Source of the DNA: Dolomedes plantarius
Taxonomy: Eukaryota; Arthropoda; Arachnida; Araneae; Dolomedidae
Reading direction: 5' to 3'
Length of the DNA: 64,000 nucleotides
Assembly (NCBI GenBank): GCA_907164885.2
Contig: OU015501.1
Span: 22,160,631 to 22,224,630 of the forward strand
Both the position numbers and the translations under genes were made by a program. The notes below the pieces were generated by a model. That model made no database searches. It had not been told where the DNA came from and saw only the letters and a list, made by a program, of their open reading frames with translations. Of this stretch, positions 1 to 11,068 are shown one piece after another (the first letter of the stretch is position 1; each line of letters begins with the position of its first letter).

Positions 1-71
1 AATTCTAAACTCAATTGATTGTGAAATTTTTCGATAAGAAATATATTTATATGTCTCTTCATACTTCAACG

Positions 72-250
72 TCCAGATGATAGGTGAAAGGCTAGGCTTC
101 TGGTTTTCAAAACCCTAGTCTATGGGTTTAAATCCTAACGGATAAATTAAATGGATATTTATAACCATTCAAAATCAGCTTAAAGCCATAGATCCTTGTC
201 TGTTTAGCCTTTATGTTAACAAAGACTACCATACTACTCTAAACCAATCA
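72..250 (+). repeat. tRNA-derived SINE, family 1 (diverged copy)
   Basis: The stretch starts CCAGATGATAGGTGAAAGGC and has a box-B-like GGGTTTAAATCC, followed by a body with ATATTTATAACCATT and CAGCTTAAAGCCATAGATCC. The same order of motifs is seen at 6710-6870 in a better preserved copy. It lies in the intron before exon A. Confidence 0.6.
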
Positions 251-357
251 ACCTTTACCTTACTGAATAAGTAGTTTCACATATTGTCTTTAAATACTGT
301 ATAAAATGAAATTCAGGATTTTATTTTAAATAAAATTCTCATATTTTTTTTTTTAAG

Positions 358-524
358 ATATGTGACATGAAAATTCTTGAATTACTGTATGAAGAAGCTA
401 AGTATAATGTGTTAAAAGGACGTTATCCTTTTGAAATTCAAGATTGTGATGTCTTAGCTGGGATTCAAGCTCGTTTAGAACTCGGCCCTTTTAATCCTCA
501 AATTCACACTGCTGAATTCTTTAG
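358..524 (+). CDS. FRMD8: FRMD8-like exon A (FERM F2 lobe, first part)
   Basis: Acceptor TTTTTTTTAAG ends at 357 and donor GTAACT starts at 525. The frame reads ICDMKILELLYEEAKYNVLK and then LARLELGPFNP-type sequence, the F2 helical bundle. It ends two bases into a codon (phase 2). It is the first exon in the window; the preceding exon is outside. Confidence 0.88.
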
Positions 525-3500
525 GTAACTCATATTTATGTTTTGTTTAGTTAGTATGCATATAAAAAATGTTTCCAGTAACTATATTGTGATATCTATA
601 TATGTCATTGTTTTAACTTGAGCTACAGTTTAAATTTTTGTCAACATTTTAAAATTTCTGTGTTCTTTTTAACTTTCTACTATTAGTATACAAAATCAAT
701 TCGGAGAATCTTAAATTTTATCAGATGTTTAAACATCCATTAAAACATGAATGATAATCAACTCTTGTGTAATAGTCTTGTTCTTACAAACCATACCATT
801 GATTTATGCTTTATACAGCAACATTTTATTCATATTGAGTATAGAAGAACCTTTGCAGTTTCAGTCTTAATGTTTGCTTGTCTCTAATGTAAAGCATATA
901 TATGTCTTGTAATGGTATTTTATTTCTTACAAAAGACTAATTATTTATTTCTTGTCATGTTAATTCATATCTTTGTATGTTTCATTCAATGAGACATAGT
1001 GAAATGCATAAAGGAATATTCAGAACAACTTAAATTTTATCAGATGATATTAAAACATCCATAAAACCACTAATGCTAGTGAAATTAATGATTGAATTTT
1101 ACAGAGTTCATTTAAAACCCACTTAGTGCCCTTTACCTCGATACGATATGACAGGGTGCTGTTTGTAACTGGCATAGTTGCTTCTATAGAAGTGTACAAG
1201 TAAGAGCTTTGCACCACTAAATAGAGCTAAAAAGACATGTAAAAAAAATGTTAAACACTGTACTTGTAAAAAATGGACTTGGTGTCCTTTATCTCCAGCA
1301 CACAAATATATATCTGTTGTAATGGTATTTTATTTCTTACGTCTGACTAATTATTCATATTTCTTATCATGTTTATTCACATCCTTGTGTATTACATTCA
1401 ATGAGACACAGTGAAATGCATAAAGGTATGAAGATGTGAAAAAATTTATCTAAATCCTCAATATTTTTTTTATTTCTTATTACAGAAGCAAGATAACTGA
1501 GTATTTACCTAGTTATGCATGCAAGAATCGATGGTCATTTCTAAACGTTAGTACTAAACCAGGACCAGAACATAGGCTTTTGGATCGATATCGAGGAATA
1601 ACAGTTAATACTACCCGCTACAAGTTGCTTAGGAAATATATGGAGTTTTGTTGGGCATTACCTTACTATGGGTAAATGTAAATGATTTATTTTTATATGT
1701 GGTTATTCAAATGTATGTGTCTTTCTTCTATGTAGGTGTGTTAATTTTTTTAATTCTGCATGTTAGTTACTTTGTACTCTCTCTTTATATGATAGCAAAA
1801 TTATTTTTGAAAAAGACTTATTGGCAAAAGACATTTTTTAAAGCTAAGCAAATTGCTACTACTAAATTCTGATTAGGTCTCAGTAATGGCCAATCTGTTA
1901 CTGTAGTTGATTAGCATCAAACCACCTGTTAGTTGAATCTGAAGTTTGAAACTTAGCATTGTCCATCTGGAACCCACAATTATCCCCTGCAAGAATCCTT
2001 GCAGTTGGTAGTCAGTGGCTAATGAGTACATCTTATCTAATCTTCAGAGTTTTATCTGTCATTTAGAAAAGCAATATCATTTGATGCATTAAAGATTAGG
2101 GTATCAGAAACCATAACAAATCCCCCTCAAAATCTGTAAAGAAAAATTCAAGGCTCACACCTCAAATCATGCAGTAGCAGTTCTAACTATTCAGGTAGAA
2201 CCTCTCAATAGAGACGATAATGATAATCCTTTTATCATTCCACTGCAAGTGACATCTGGCCTAATGCAGTCAGGCTAGTTTATTATGCAGTTTGAGTTAG
2301 GGCATAGAATACATTTTCAAGTACAATGTCATTGTTTTCTGTACCTTGACAATCAGCTATACCCATTAGATGCCAAAGATTATACTATGGGAAATTTGGT
2401 GCATGGATAAATTGTTGGATGCCATAAGACAAAGAAAGGAGCACACAGCAGTTTTCATTTTTCTTGGCTCTTCACGCTGATCCTGTGATGCACAACGACT
2501 TTTTGATAAAATCATTACACTTTCTTTCCAATTCTTCACAAATTTCAAAACCAGCAATCCATTTGCTTCATCTCCAAATTTTGGACACCTCTTCACCAGA
2601 GAGATATCAGTTGTGCAGCATACCCACAACTAAATAAAGGACAGCAATTTTGTGTTTTTTTTTTTTAAACTAATCAGCTACAACTCATGTACATGGTAAA
2701 AAAGAATGTTCCCTAATGAATTAGCATTAAGATTTGCATATGTATTTTTCTCTAACCTTATGAAACAGCTAAGATGTAATTACTTTGCACTTTTTATGCT
2801 AATTTCACATGACCAGTGACATGAAGGATTCTAAAAGTTTGTTGTTAAGTGACATCTGTTTACCCTCAAACTTGGCTTCCAGCAAAAACTGATTTTAGTT
2901 TCATTCTAAAAATTGGTTAGTCAGTACTTTTCAGATGCATCTTATATATTTTTCAAAAATAGTGACTGTTTTTGTGGCTACTTTTAATGATAAATATTTC
3001 TTGAATATAAAAGTAGACTGCTTCTAAATAGTTTGAGCAATTCCTATTTTTTAATTAACTTTTATAGTTTTATTTATTTTATTGTTGTATTTGTGCATGG
3101 GATCTCTGTAACTCAAGTAAGTTTAAATATCAGATCCTTTCATATTCTTTTATTAACCCATGCTATATGAATCACATCATCTAAATAGAATCTAACTTGC
3201 TTTTTTAAGTACATTACTTGTCTTAATTGATGTGCACTTTAAATTTTAAAAAATCTGCATTTGTATAGAATTTATGAAAGGGTCCCAAAATGGGAGACTC
3301 TGTGCCTAATGGGGGTAACACTTGTTTCTTACACGTATGAACATCCAAACCATATGTTACACTAAATTCAAGCATGTAGTCATATTAAACCTCCTGAAAC
3401 AAGTATTCAATATTATTTATGGCATTGAATATACATTTTTTTAAATATAATTTTTAATTATGTATAAAAATTTTCTGAGGTAGAACATGATATCTACTAA

Positions 3501-5872
3501 ATAGGACAATTCCATTAAATTTCTTTATGTCCATTTCAGATATTGAAAATGTATTGTTATTCTTGTCTGTCAGTTCAGGGCATATCTTAAAGTTCTTTCT
3601 GTAAGGTGTGTCATGGTCTCCATGTCAAAGTACATTTGGAAAAGTTCAAACAGAGATCATTGCCATTTCAATCTGGGTCTCTTCAAGTGTTGATATTTCT
3701 TCAGATTCAATAGCCAGCATTTGATTTGCTTTTTTCTATTTTAATCATTTCTTTTTAGGTTTTTTCCCTTCAATTTGTCTCCTTCCATACTTGTATCATC
3801 ATCTGTAATGGTACAAGTATCATTTATAATGGGTCTTTTTATCTTATGTTTTTTCTTCTCAAGATTTCTACCTCCCCGCTGCTTGACTTTTAATTAAACT
3901 TGTCCAGAAACAACCACTGGAATCATTTCACCAAAATCATTATCTGCCATATTTTCTTCATCGGATACCTGACCAGGATCGGAGGGCAAACAGATAATGC
4001 TGCCTTCATCTGAGTATTCATCAGAATTCAAAGATTGCATATAATCTGAAGCTTCTTGAATTGTCAAAAACTTTTTCACCATTTTTTAAGATTAAAAAAA
4101 TTGTTATAAATAAACCTCTCTTCATGAAAATGTGTCTGGGTACCACCTGATTCCTTATTCTTCACAGATATAAAGATAATTAATCAGTAGTAACACACGT
4201 GTGCATTTCATATGGCAGACAGGAAATGAAGTCTAGTCAGGAGGTGCCAAGTCTCCCTGTTTGGGACCTTTAAAAATAAGTGCGCAGAAAAGAGTGATAA
4301 AATATTTCATTTGATTTCCGCTTGTAATGGAACATTCCCAGTGTTATTGCTTTTCATTTTTCCCCAAAAGCAAGTCACTCACATGTTTTTTTTTCTGAAT
4401 TTCTTTACTAATGTAAGTCAAATTTGTCAATTTCACACATATTCATACGACTGTAAAATAAAGAAATTTTAAGCTGTCCTTCTGAATAAAATTCACAGTA
4501 TACTTTGTACCATTAAGATACAAATTTAAAAATTATTTGTATACATCTTAATATCATGTTGAAAGAAATATATAAATTGAAGTTTCCCAAAAGGGGAGAT
4601 TTTGCGCTTAATGGGTTAATAAAATGTCAGTTTGAATATTCTTTTAATAATTTTATCATGTTGTTATATTGGCTATAATATATTCTCTTATGTTTCTTTT
4701 AGCTCTGCATTTTTTCATGGTCAGATAGAAAAGCCTGCAAAAGGCTTTGCAGTTTTGCTTGATCATTTTGACAAAAAGGTTTTAGTTGGTATCAATCGTG
4801 AGGGCATTCATATCATCGATGCTGCTGACTGTGTATGTATTACCTTTTGCAAGACTGTATCAATAGTAGAGACTGTATAATAATGTAGAGAACTTCTTTC
4901 TTAATCTTTATAATTGCATTTTAAATGTTTTGTTTTTCAATGCTTGGTTTTAATAAAATATGTAAAAAATTATAAGACAATTTATTATGTGAAAAACTAT
5001 ATCCTTAAATAATAATAATAATAATACATAATAATAGAATTTTTCTTGCTGATAGAAAGACATGAAAGTACGGGGTTGTAAAGGTACTCCAGAGCAGTAA
5101 AAAAAATTAATACTATGCTATAGCATATATATAAAAAAAATTTATTTAACTAACTCCTAACACAGCCACAAACTAAATAGTTAAAATGAAAATTATTTTC
5201 ATGACGGATTACTTAGGGGTACAGTATATACCATCAGTAGAAAGGATTTTTTCAGCTTTTAAGATAAGTTTTTTTTTTATATGTAGAGGATAAACTGTTA
5301 CGAAAGTCTAGTTAATATTTATTCAGTTGTCAATGAAGTTTCTCATCATACCCTTTAAAGTCTTTAAGTTATTTTTATTGATTGTTTTTCCTGTAAGTGT
5401 TAAAAAACATGCAATCTATCTTTGAAGAGTTACATTGTGCAGAGACATCATGAATAAAAAAAGTTGATAGGATTTTGGTAGATTAATAGCTCCATTTTTT
5501 TTTAATATTTTGTCATGTGGAGTAAAATAAAAGTTCCTGGTTATTTAAAAATGTATTTAAAAATTTGTTGTTGATTATAAGAGAGAAAATTTAATGTGTT
5601 TTGGACATTTCTTACACTTTTTTTTAATAATTTTTTAATATTTTTACTGAAAAATTTTAGTCTGACATTTGTAAATTTAAATTAATTTATATTTGCTTTC
5701 ATTCTTATATAGTGTCTTTTGTTAAGTATGAAATTCAGAAATCTGTCTTGGGACTTTGCTGCAGCATATCAACCAGAAAATCCTGATTGTTTACCATGCT
5801 TGTTTGTCCAGTTTAAGCTACCAAATCAAAGAGCAAGGGACTCAAAATTGATACAGATTTTCTCCCATCAGG

Positions 5873-5928
<56 letters not shown>

Positions 5929-7537
5929 TTACACATTAACTAAAATAGCTTGTTATTTTCAGCTTAGTAATGTCTATATACAATCAGCATCTGAAAGTAG
6001 TAAGTGATAAAAGACATTGAGTGCAGAGTTTTTATATTTTTGTTAGCACAGTTAAAACACATGAAATTTGGCCTTCAGATGATGAAGTTCATGTTGATAG
6101 CTTGTGAAATCTGATTTTATGTACTAATCATTGAGTTTCTGTGCTAGATTACTCTAGTTCTTGAGTACTTAGAAAGTTTAATTTCTGAAGTTCTCATGGG
6201 TTGTTTGTAGCCATTTGGAATAGGTTTTAAGCTACAGAGGAGTGTCAGCTTAGTCCTCATGTTGTAAAAAGAACAGCATTGTGCTCCTAACCAACCTATC
6301 TGAACTTTTTGTCCTGGCATTGCAAGAAATGACTAGCACCATAATGTTTGATTTTTAATATTAAGTTTTACAGGTTTATCTTCATATTTGTAATGATATG
6401 TATTTTTTAAAATTTATTGTTGAGAAATTACTCTTTTAGGCAAATATGATGGATAAATTGATATCCAAATTTGTTGATGAACTTAAACAAAGACCTTCAT
6501 GGTGTGAAGATCAAGTAGATAATTTTATTTCTGTACCTCATGAAGAAGATGATGGTAAGATCTCAGATTTATCTTAATTTCATTGTGTATTACTAAAAGT
6601 TGAATAACTGTGTGGTTTTTTATTGCTTTTCCTAGGTGTATTATGCATCATTCTTATTTTTTTCTCTCTTTGTGTTATTTACGCTCTTTCCCTTCCCTAT
6701 CTGTACTCATCCAGATGATGGCTGAATGGCTAGGGTGCTGGCAATACAGTACCAGAGTCCATGGGTTCGAGTCCAACTGTTGGCATGGATATTTGTAGCC
6801 GTTTGGTATCAGCTTTAAGCAGTAGATCCCATTCTAATTAGCATGTACACAAACCTTTTTATGTTCAATTTTTTTGGGGGTACAGTATCCTATATATAAT
6901 AGCCGTTGTCTCTGTATGACACTTCCGGGCTGTACTCATCTTTCAATTGAAGCCCTCAGTAAACAAACCGCCAAATAGGCTTAATTTCAATTTCAGATGT
7001 GGATCAGAATTTTTTCTTACCTAAAATCAAATATCTTCTCCATCAAATCACATTTGTTCAGCCTATTTTTCTATAAAACATTCAGAACTAAAAAAAATTG
7101 GATGTTTTTAGCTGTATATTTAACAGTTTTAAAAAATCTGTTTACTTTTGCGATGAATTCTGAAAGTAAATAAACTTGAATGTGAATGAATCGTGAAGTG
7201 AACTGTAAAAAAAGTTTTTAACTTTCATATACTTTTTCCATTATGACGTCATTTTTAGTATTATGATGTCAAAATGACGGGTTGGATGGCAGTCTACTAC
7301 TCCAATCGCATGAAAAACTAAATAAATAAAAAATAATGAAAGGGTTTGCTTTTACAAGGTGTCGATTAAATGCAATATTTTAGATAATTCGGGATATTTT
7401 TTAACTTTCATATACTTTTTCCATTATGATGTCAAAATGACGGGCTACCTACTAGTATGTAAAGAAATGTCAACGAAAATACATAACAAATAAAAAGTAG
7501 AAAATTAACTAAATGGGAATTTTAAGTTATTTTAACC

Positions 7538-7570
<33 letters not shown>

Positions 7571-10500
7571 TGTGGGGGGGGGATTTAAAAAAGAAGAAAC
7601 AGCAATTTTTTTATGTGACCCCTGTCCGTCACACAAAAACAGGTTTGAGTGTATTTCATGATGAAGCCATTTCTTCATTACACTGTCTGACAAGATTGTG
7701 AGAGAAATAGATTTTTGCTGTCTAGGAAAAACTCGATTTGAGTGTTTTATTCTCTTCAGGCCAGTTTACATGAGCTTCATAGCAAACCCTTATAAATTGC
7801 ACCTAATCACATATCTTTTTAATCTCATGTAGCATTTTTGTGCTTTGGTATTTTATTTTTGGTTTCTGTAAAATGATTTGCTTGACCAGTTTAATTTAAA
7901 AAGAAGATACATTTCAAATATAAACTGGTATGTTTTTAAATATTTACTGTAAAATTCACTCAGATGAACTGAGAGATATGTGGAGAAATTGTTTATTATT
8001 TCATAAATTGATGTGTTACACTACTTAAGACACTTTATTTTAAATGGTCATTTTTGCATGCTTTAGTTTGCTTTAAAAGGTGCTAATTATATGTTCTGAA
8101 AAAGTATTTCTGTTGTTACATCTCTATAAATTTAAAAGAATATGATTGCTTTAGAATTTAACTCAAAATTGCATTAGAGTGTTTTAAAGGATACTTACAA
8201 AACAGGATAAGCAAGCAATTGCTTATATAACAGTGTTTTTGAAATATTTGTTTATTTGTCTGTGTTCCTACTCATACTTTGAATTTGCAAATTATGCTCA
8301 ATAATTTATATATATATATGTGTGTGTGTGAGCAGTTAAATTGCTTTACATATTATATTACTCCTTTAAATTGCTCCTAAACACTGGCTTTATGCTATAA
8401 ACTATTGTGGTGCATGTGTCAAATTATGATCAGATTAAGTGTAGAACTTTAAATTGCACTGAAAATCAATTTTTTGTTATTTAAATTTCTAGACAGAATA
8501 TAGACTTTTCTCTTTCACTGAAGATTTTCATAAATCTGTGAAAATGTCCTTGTACATTGTGTTCACCTATATTCAAAAATAATTTTAATTCTAATTTTTA
8601 GGCTTACCAAGCTAATGTAGGGGATCAAAAGATAGACTCACACCTTTGTGGTATAGACTTTTTCTTAACTTAGCTGTGTATCAGATGTCACAAATAAAAA
8701 TCTAGTAAAAAGAAAATTAAATTAAATTCTAATAATCTGATAGAGTTATATATTGTCAGCTGCATACTAAACATGTCCGTGCATGAGGCTGTTAAGGAGA
8801 ATTTTAACACATCTATAAATGTCCTAGTAAATTATATTTTGTGATGCCTATGTATTTTATGCTAAAATTTCTGAAATATTACATACTAAACAGGATAACA
8901 TAAAAAAATTAGACTGTAGTTTTTTTTTTTTTTTTAGGTTATGGGTATATTTTTAATTATCAGAATTTTTTTGCTTCAGATTGCCATTGTTAATTGTTAT
9001 ATTTTCTTTAATATATATTTCAGTAATTCCTGTTATATATTTCAGTAATTCCTGTTACTACACGCAGATTGTCATCAGAGGCATACATGGAGGAAAAACT
9101 GAAAAGATTATCTTTAACAACATTTAACGAGTCAGGTAAACAATTTTATCTTTCTACCAGCATATATTTCTATTTCCTTGTCCATTTAAGGTTTACTTAA
9201 AAAAATTAAGTGTGCAGTACATAGGCTAGTAGAACTTACTGCATTATCCTTTCTATGCTTTTAATAATTATATTCTTAGATACTTTTCAGTGTTAATAGA
9301 TGAATTTTTATGTATACATTTCTCTAACAGATGTGTCATATTTTGCTATTTTCCAACTATGCCTTGCTTGTATGTAAATTATCATTCCTATTATCATTAT
9401 ACATTTTTCTGTCTGGCTTCTCAGACCTTTTTGAGGAAAAATAAGACAATAATTAAGTGATGCTTTTCTTTATCTATTTTAATGTAAAACTTTTCTGTTA
9501 AGCTCCTATGTTTTTTCTATTATTTAAAGAATGTAATTTTGGCTTAGACCATTTTAAAAATATTTATTAAAAAGGTATTTAACACTTCATGTACAGTCTT
9601 CTTTGCAACTGTTCAGGAGATGCTATGAGCATTTGGTCAGTTGTCCTCTTGAAATTTATATGTTAACTGCAAAATGTAGAGTTTCCAATATGGAATTCAT
9701 AGTAGTGTACTTAATTCTTATTGTTGTTACAGTATCATATACTGCCAAGGAATGAATAATCTGCTTTGTAAAACAATGTAATCTTATAGTGACTGTACAT
9801 ATCTTTTACAAACTTGACATCACTGATAAACTCACTCTAACAATCACAATGGTTTACTTATACATAATTGTCTGAACTATTCTGATGGCCCTGAATAATC
9901 TTCAGCTGCATTTTTTTTTTATCACCCCTTCACCTACATTAATGTTCTTGCATGTTAAGAATATAAACTTTGCATATCGGCAGATCTTGTGAACAAGTTT
10001 AGTAGTTCAAGTACATTAATATGGGTTTTTTTCTTGCTGCTATTTTAAATAACCATATTTTTTGGACCATAAGTTGCACCAGTCGATAAATAAATGGCAG
10101 GATATTTAAGAAAAGATTATTTTGTATTTTGTTAGGTATTTAAAGATGTTTTCAATTTCTTACTTAATAAAGATAAAAAATGTACATAATAAATATATAA
10201 TATATATTGTCAGACATAGGGACAATAAGCAGAGTGTGGCTGGCAGTATATAAGGACAGAAACAGCGATAAAATAAAACTTCTTTATTTGAAGTTATAAA
10301 TAAACTAAAATATTAATTTACATTCAAACATAATAAAATAAAACTGTCTCAGGCACATAGTCTACGAGATATCTCACTTATAATAGGCTCTACCTCAGCC
10401 AGCAAAACAGAGAAAAGATAGCAAAAGCAAGGGCAACAAACTCGCTACTCAGTCGATATATATACATACAATATTTGCATAAATTATTAGACAGCACAGG

Positions 10501-11068
10501 AGTTGATCCCAACTCATAATCAATAAATCATGAGAAAAAACAAATAAAACCCCTTTAACATTTGATGAATGCAAATGATGTCATACAACAGAACCTGGGG
10601 TAATGACGTCATTTACAAGTGAATTTACTATGTTAACACAGTTGATTACTCGATCACTAGGATATTAAGAACCGTATTTGGCAAAAGCCAAAATCAAAAC
10701 AATAGTGTGAGAGCAATACTATACTAGAGGAAAACTATATTTAAGTTACTTTTTGGTAAAAGTCCCAACATAATAATTATAATAAATATATATAAAATAT
10801 GTAATATATACATATAATAAAATATTCATTTCATTTTAATGTTACCTTCGTATCAAAAGACACACCCCAATTTTTAGTTGATTTTTTTATGTAAAAAGGT
10901 ACATATTATGGTCTGAAAAATATGGTATTATATAGTACAACTATAATCTTAGAATCATTTTTAGAAAGCATATAATCATAATAGTGTTTTTCATACATGT
11001 GTGTAAATTCTATTCTTTCCTTAGGAAAACCTGTCTTGCCCTCGAGATCTTGGTCACTTCGAAAGTAG
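358..11068 (+). CDS. FRMD8: FERM domain-containing protein 8-like gene, 3' seven coding exons (partial)
   Basis: Seven exons join in frame: 358-524, 1486-1671, 4703-4832, 5713-5871, 6440-6554, 9046-9135 and 11025-11068, about 297 residues ending at TAG. Each junction has AG/GT borders and phases agree. The product reads as the FERM F2 lobe (LLYEEAKYNVL, LPYYG), the F3 PH-like lobe (SAFFHGQIEKPAKGF, GIHIID, LSWDFAAAYQPENPDCLP, LIQIFSHQANMMDKLI) and a short basic tail (RRLSSEAYMEEKLKRLS). These match the order and spacing of vertebrate FRMD8 and Drosophila Bili. Known for the family: a cytoplasmic adaptor that binds iRhoms and stabilises the iRhom/ADAM17 sheddase complex; Bili was described as a Wnt-pathway inhibitor. 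The F1 lobe and start codon must lie upstream of position 1. The coding sequence is intact, so this is probably a live gene. Confidence 0.9.
525..1485 (+). other. FRMD8-like intron A-B
   Basis: AT-rich intron without a recognisable gene. A weak internal duplication is visible: the region around 890-1030 (TATATGTCTTGTAATGG, TTCATTCAATGAGACATAG) recurs around 1310-1430. The small ORF on the minus strand here is not supported by any motif. Confidence 0.55.
1486..1671 (+). CDS. FRMD8: FRMD8-like exon B (F2 lobe, second part)
   Basis: Acceptor TTATTACAG ends at 1485 and donor GTAAAT starts at 1672. The first base completes the codon from exon A. The frame runs SKITEYLPSYACKNRW, then LLDRYRGI and YKLLRKYMEFCWALPYYG, which is the end of F2 in FRMD8. 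It ends in phase 2. Confidence 0.9.
1672..3279 (+). other. FRMD8-like intron B-C, part without recognised element
   Basis: AT-rich intron. Open frames such as 1648-1872 run out of exon B, and 2366-2629 on the minus strand has no motif I recognise. No other feature is seen. Confidence 0.5.
3280..4615 (-). mobile_element. piggyBac-type element relic with TTAA-flanked end
   Basis: The right end at 4615 abuts TTAA (4616-4619). Read inward on the minus strand it begins CCCATTAAGCGCAAAATCTC and then has CCCTTTTGGG. A near-identical end block in the same orientation lies at about 3285-3312 next to TAAC, and an inverted internal copy at about 4245-4285 (GTCTCCCTGTTTGGGACC). The region between holds the transposase relic. 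No clean left terminus is seen, so the boundaries on that side are approximate. Confidence 0.55.
3470..4082 (-). pseudogene. piggyBac transposase N-terminal relic in the FRMD8-like intron
   Basis: Read from 4082 downward, the first 62 codons are acidic and of the piggyBac N-terminal type (SDEYSDEGSIICLPSD, VSDEENMADNDFGEMIP). After a stop the same strand gives a lysine-rich linker, then LFELFQMYFDMETMTHLTER and a piece like GIVLFSRYHVLP. These match the start of the piggyBac domain, with stops and frame changes. The DDD catalytic core is missing, so it cannot transpose. It sits between exons B and C of the host gene, in opposite orientation, and looks neutral to splicing. Confidence 0.7.
4703..4832 (+). 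CDS. FRMD8: FRMD8-like exon C (start of F3 lobe)
   Basis: Acceptor TTTCTTTTAG ends at 4702. The frame reads SAFFHGQIEKPAKGFAVLLD and then VGINREGIHIIDAADC, matching the start of the F3 PH-like lobe. Donor GTATGT at 4833 is chosen because it gives phase 0 and joins to LLLSMKFRNLSWD in the next exon. Confidence 0.88.
4833..5712 (+). other. FRMD8-like intron C-D
   Basis: AT-rich intron with an (AAT)n run near 5010-5035. No gene, terminal repeat or RNA is recognised. Confidence 0.5.
5713..5871 (+). CDS. FRMD8: FRMD8-like exon D (F3 lobe)
   Basis: Acceptor TTATATAG ends at 5712 and donor GTTTGC starts at 5872. The 53 codons read CLLLSMKFRNLSWDFAAAYQ and go on to DSKLIQIFSHQ. A (CT)n microsatellite begins only about 7 bp after the donor. 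Confidence 0.88.
5878..5934. repeat. (CT)n microsatellite
   Basis: About 21 CT units begin 7 bp downstream of the exon D donor and are followed by ATATATA. Close spacing to a splice donor is notable but no function can be read from it. Confidence 0.9.
6205..6310 (+). repeat. SINE family 1, body fragment
   Basis: TTGTAGCCATTTGGAATAGG followed by TTTTAAGC matches the body of the copy at 6710-6870 (TTGTAGCCGTTTGGTATCAG, CTTTAAGC). The tRNA head is missing. Confidence 0.5.
6440..6554 (+). CDS. FRMD8: FRMD8-like exon E (end of F3 lobe)
   Basis: Acceptor CTCTTTTAG ends at 6439 and donor GTAAGA starts at 6555. The frame reads ANMMDKLISKFVDELKQRPS followed by an acidic VPHEEDD. The last FERM helix lies here. 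It ends in phase 1. Confidence 0.87.
6710..6870 (+). repeat. tRNA-derived SINE, family 1
   Basis: Box A-like TGGCTGAATGGCTAGGGTGC and a good box B, GGGTTCGAGTCC, mark a tRNA-like head. The body is GTTGGCATGGATATTTGTAG and then CCGTTTGGTATCAGC. The same head and body recur on the minus strand at 42800-42965. It lies in the intron after exon E. Confidence 0.75.
6888..7455 (+). mobile_element. candidate non-autonomous Helitron
   Basis: The segment opens with TCCTATATATAATAGCC after an A and closes with CTAG before a T, the TC...CTRR/A-T insertion pattern of Helitrons. It has no ORF. Inside, a block with TTTAACTTTCATATACTTTT and TCAAAATGACGGG occurs twice (about 7215-7285 and 7390-7445). The hairpin normally expected before CTRR is weak (GTCA-AAA-TGAC), so the call is tentative. 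Confidence 0.4.
7538..7582. repeat. poly-T / (GT)n / poly-G run
   Basis: An 18-base T run passes into (GT)8 and a run of ten G. It is low-complexity sequence in the intron. Confidence 0.9.
7583..9045 (+). other. FRMD8-like intron E-F, remainder
   Basis: AT-rich intron with a short (TA)n(TG)n at 8306-8330. At its end the acceptor region is duplicated: TTCAGTAATTCCTGTTATAT precedes TTCAGTAATTCCTGTTACTA 22 bp later. No gene is seen. Confidence 0.5.
9046..9135 (+). CDS. FRMD8: FRMD8-like exon F (C-terminal tail)
   Basis: Acceptor TATTTCAG ends at 9045 and donor GTAAAC starts at 9136. The frame is VIPVTTRRLSSEAYMEEKLK and then RLSLTTFNESG, equivalent to the basic serine-rich tail of FRMD8. A second, duplicated acceptor 22 bp upstream (AG at 9022-9023) would shift the frame. 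Confidence 0.85.
10051..10924. mobile_element. TIR element (MITE-like) in the last intron, with a nested insert
   Basis: The left end ACCATATTTTTTGGACCATA and the inverse of the right end, ACCATATTTTTCAGACCATA, pair over about 29 bp (ending GCACC/GTACC). No clear target duplication is visible. The interior carries no ORF and is split by an LTR-like insert at 10208-10770. Superfamily is not assignable from this alone. Confidence 0.55.
10208..10770 (-). mobile_element. solo LTR-like insert
   Basis: The segment starts TGTCAGACATAGGGAC and ends AAAAGTCCCAACA, so in minus orientation it reads TGTTGGGAC...GTCTGACA, with TG/CA ends. A TATA-like GTATATAAGG and AATAAA-like sites lie inside. Flanks are AT-rich and an exact target duplication is not seen. 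Confidence 0.4.
11025..11068 (+). CDS. FRMD8: FRMD8-like terminal exon G with stop
   Basis: Acceptor TTTCCTTAG ends at 11024. The first two bases complete the glycine codon split after exon F; the frame then reads KPVLPSRSWSLRK and ends at TAG 11066-11068. The short basic end parallels the FRMD8 C terminus. Confidence 0.82.

Noticed and set aside
2366..2629. 87-codon minus ORF in the FRMD8-like intron as a gene
   Set aside because: It has no recognisable motif and no splice or repeat context to support it.
5878..5934. (CT)n near the exon D donor as a splicing regulator
   Set aside because: Polypyrimidine tracts matter upstream of acceptors; downstream of a donor there is nothing in the sequence to support a role.
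6710..6800. tRNA gene
   Set aside because: Box A and box B are present but the acceptor stem cannot close and a shared non-tRNA body follows, repeated at 42801-42965. It is a SINE. The same applies to 36986, 57030 and 59500.
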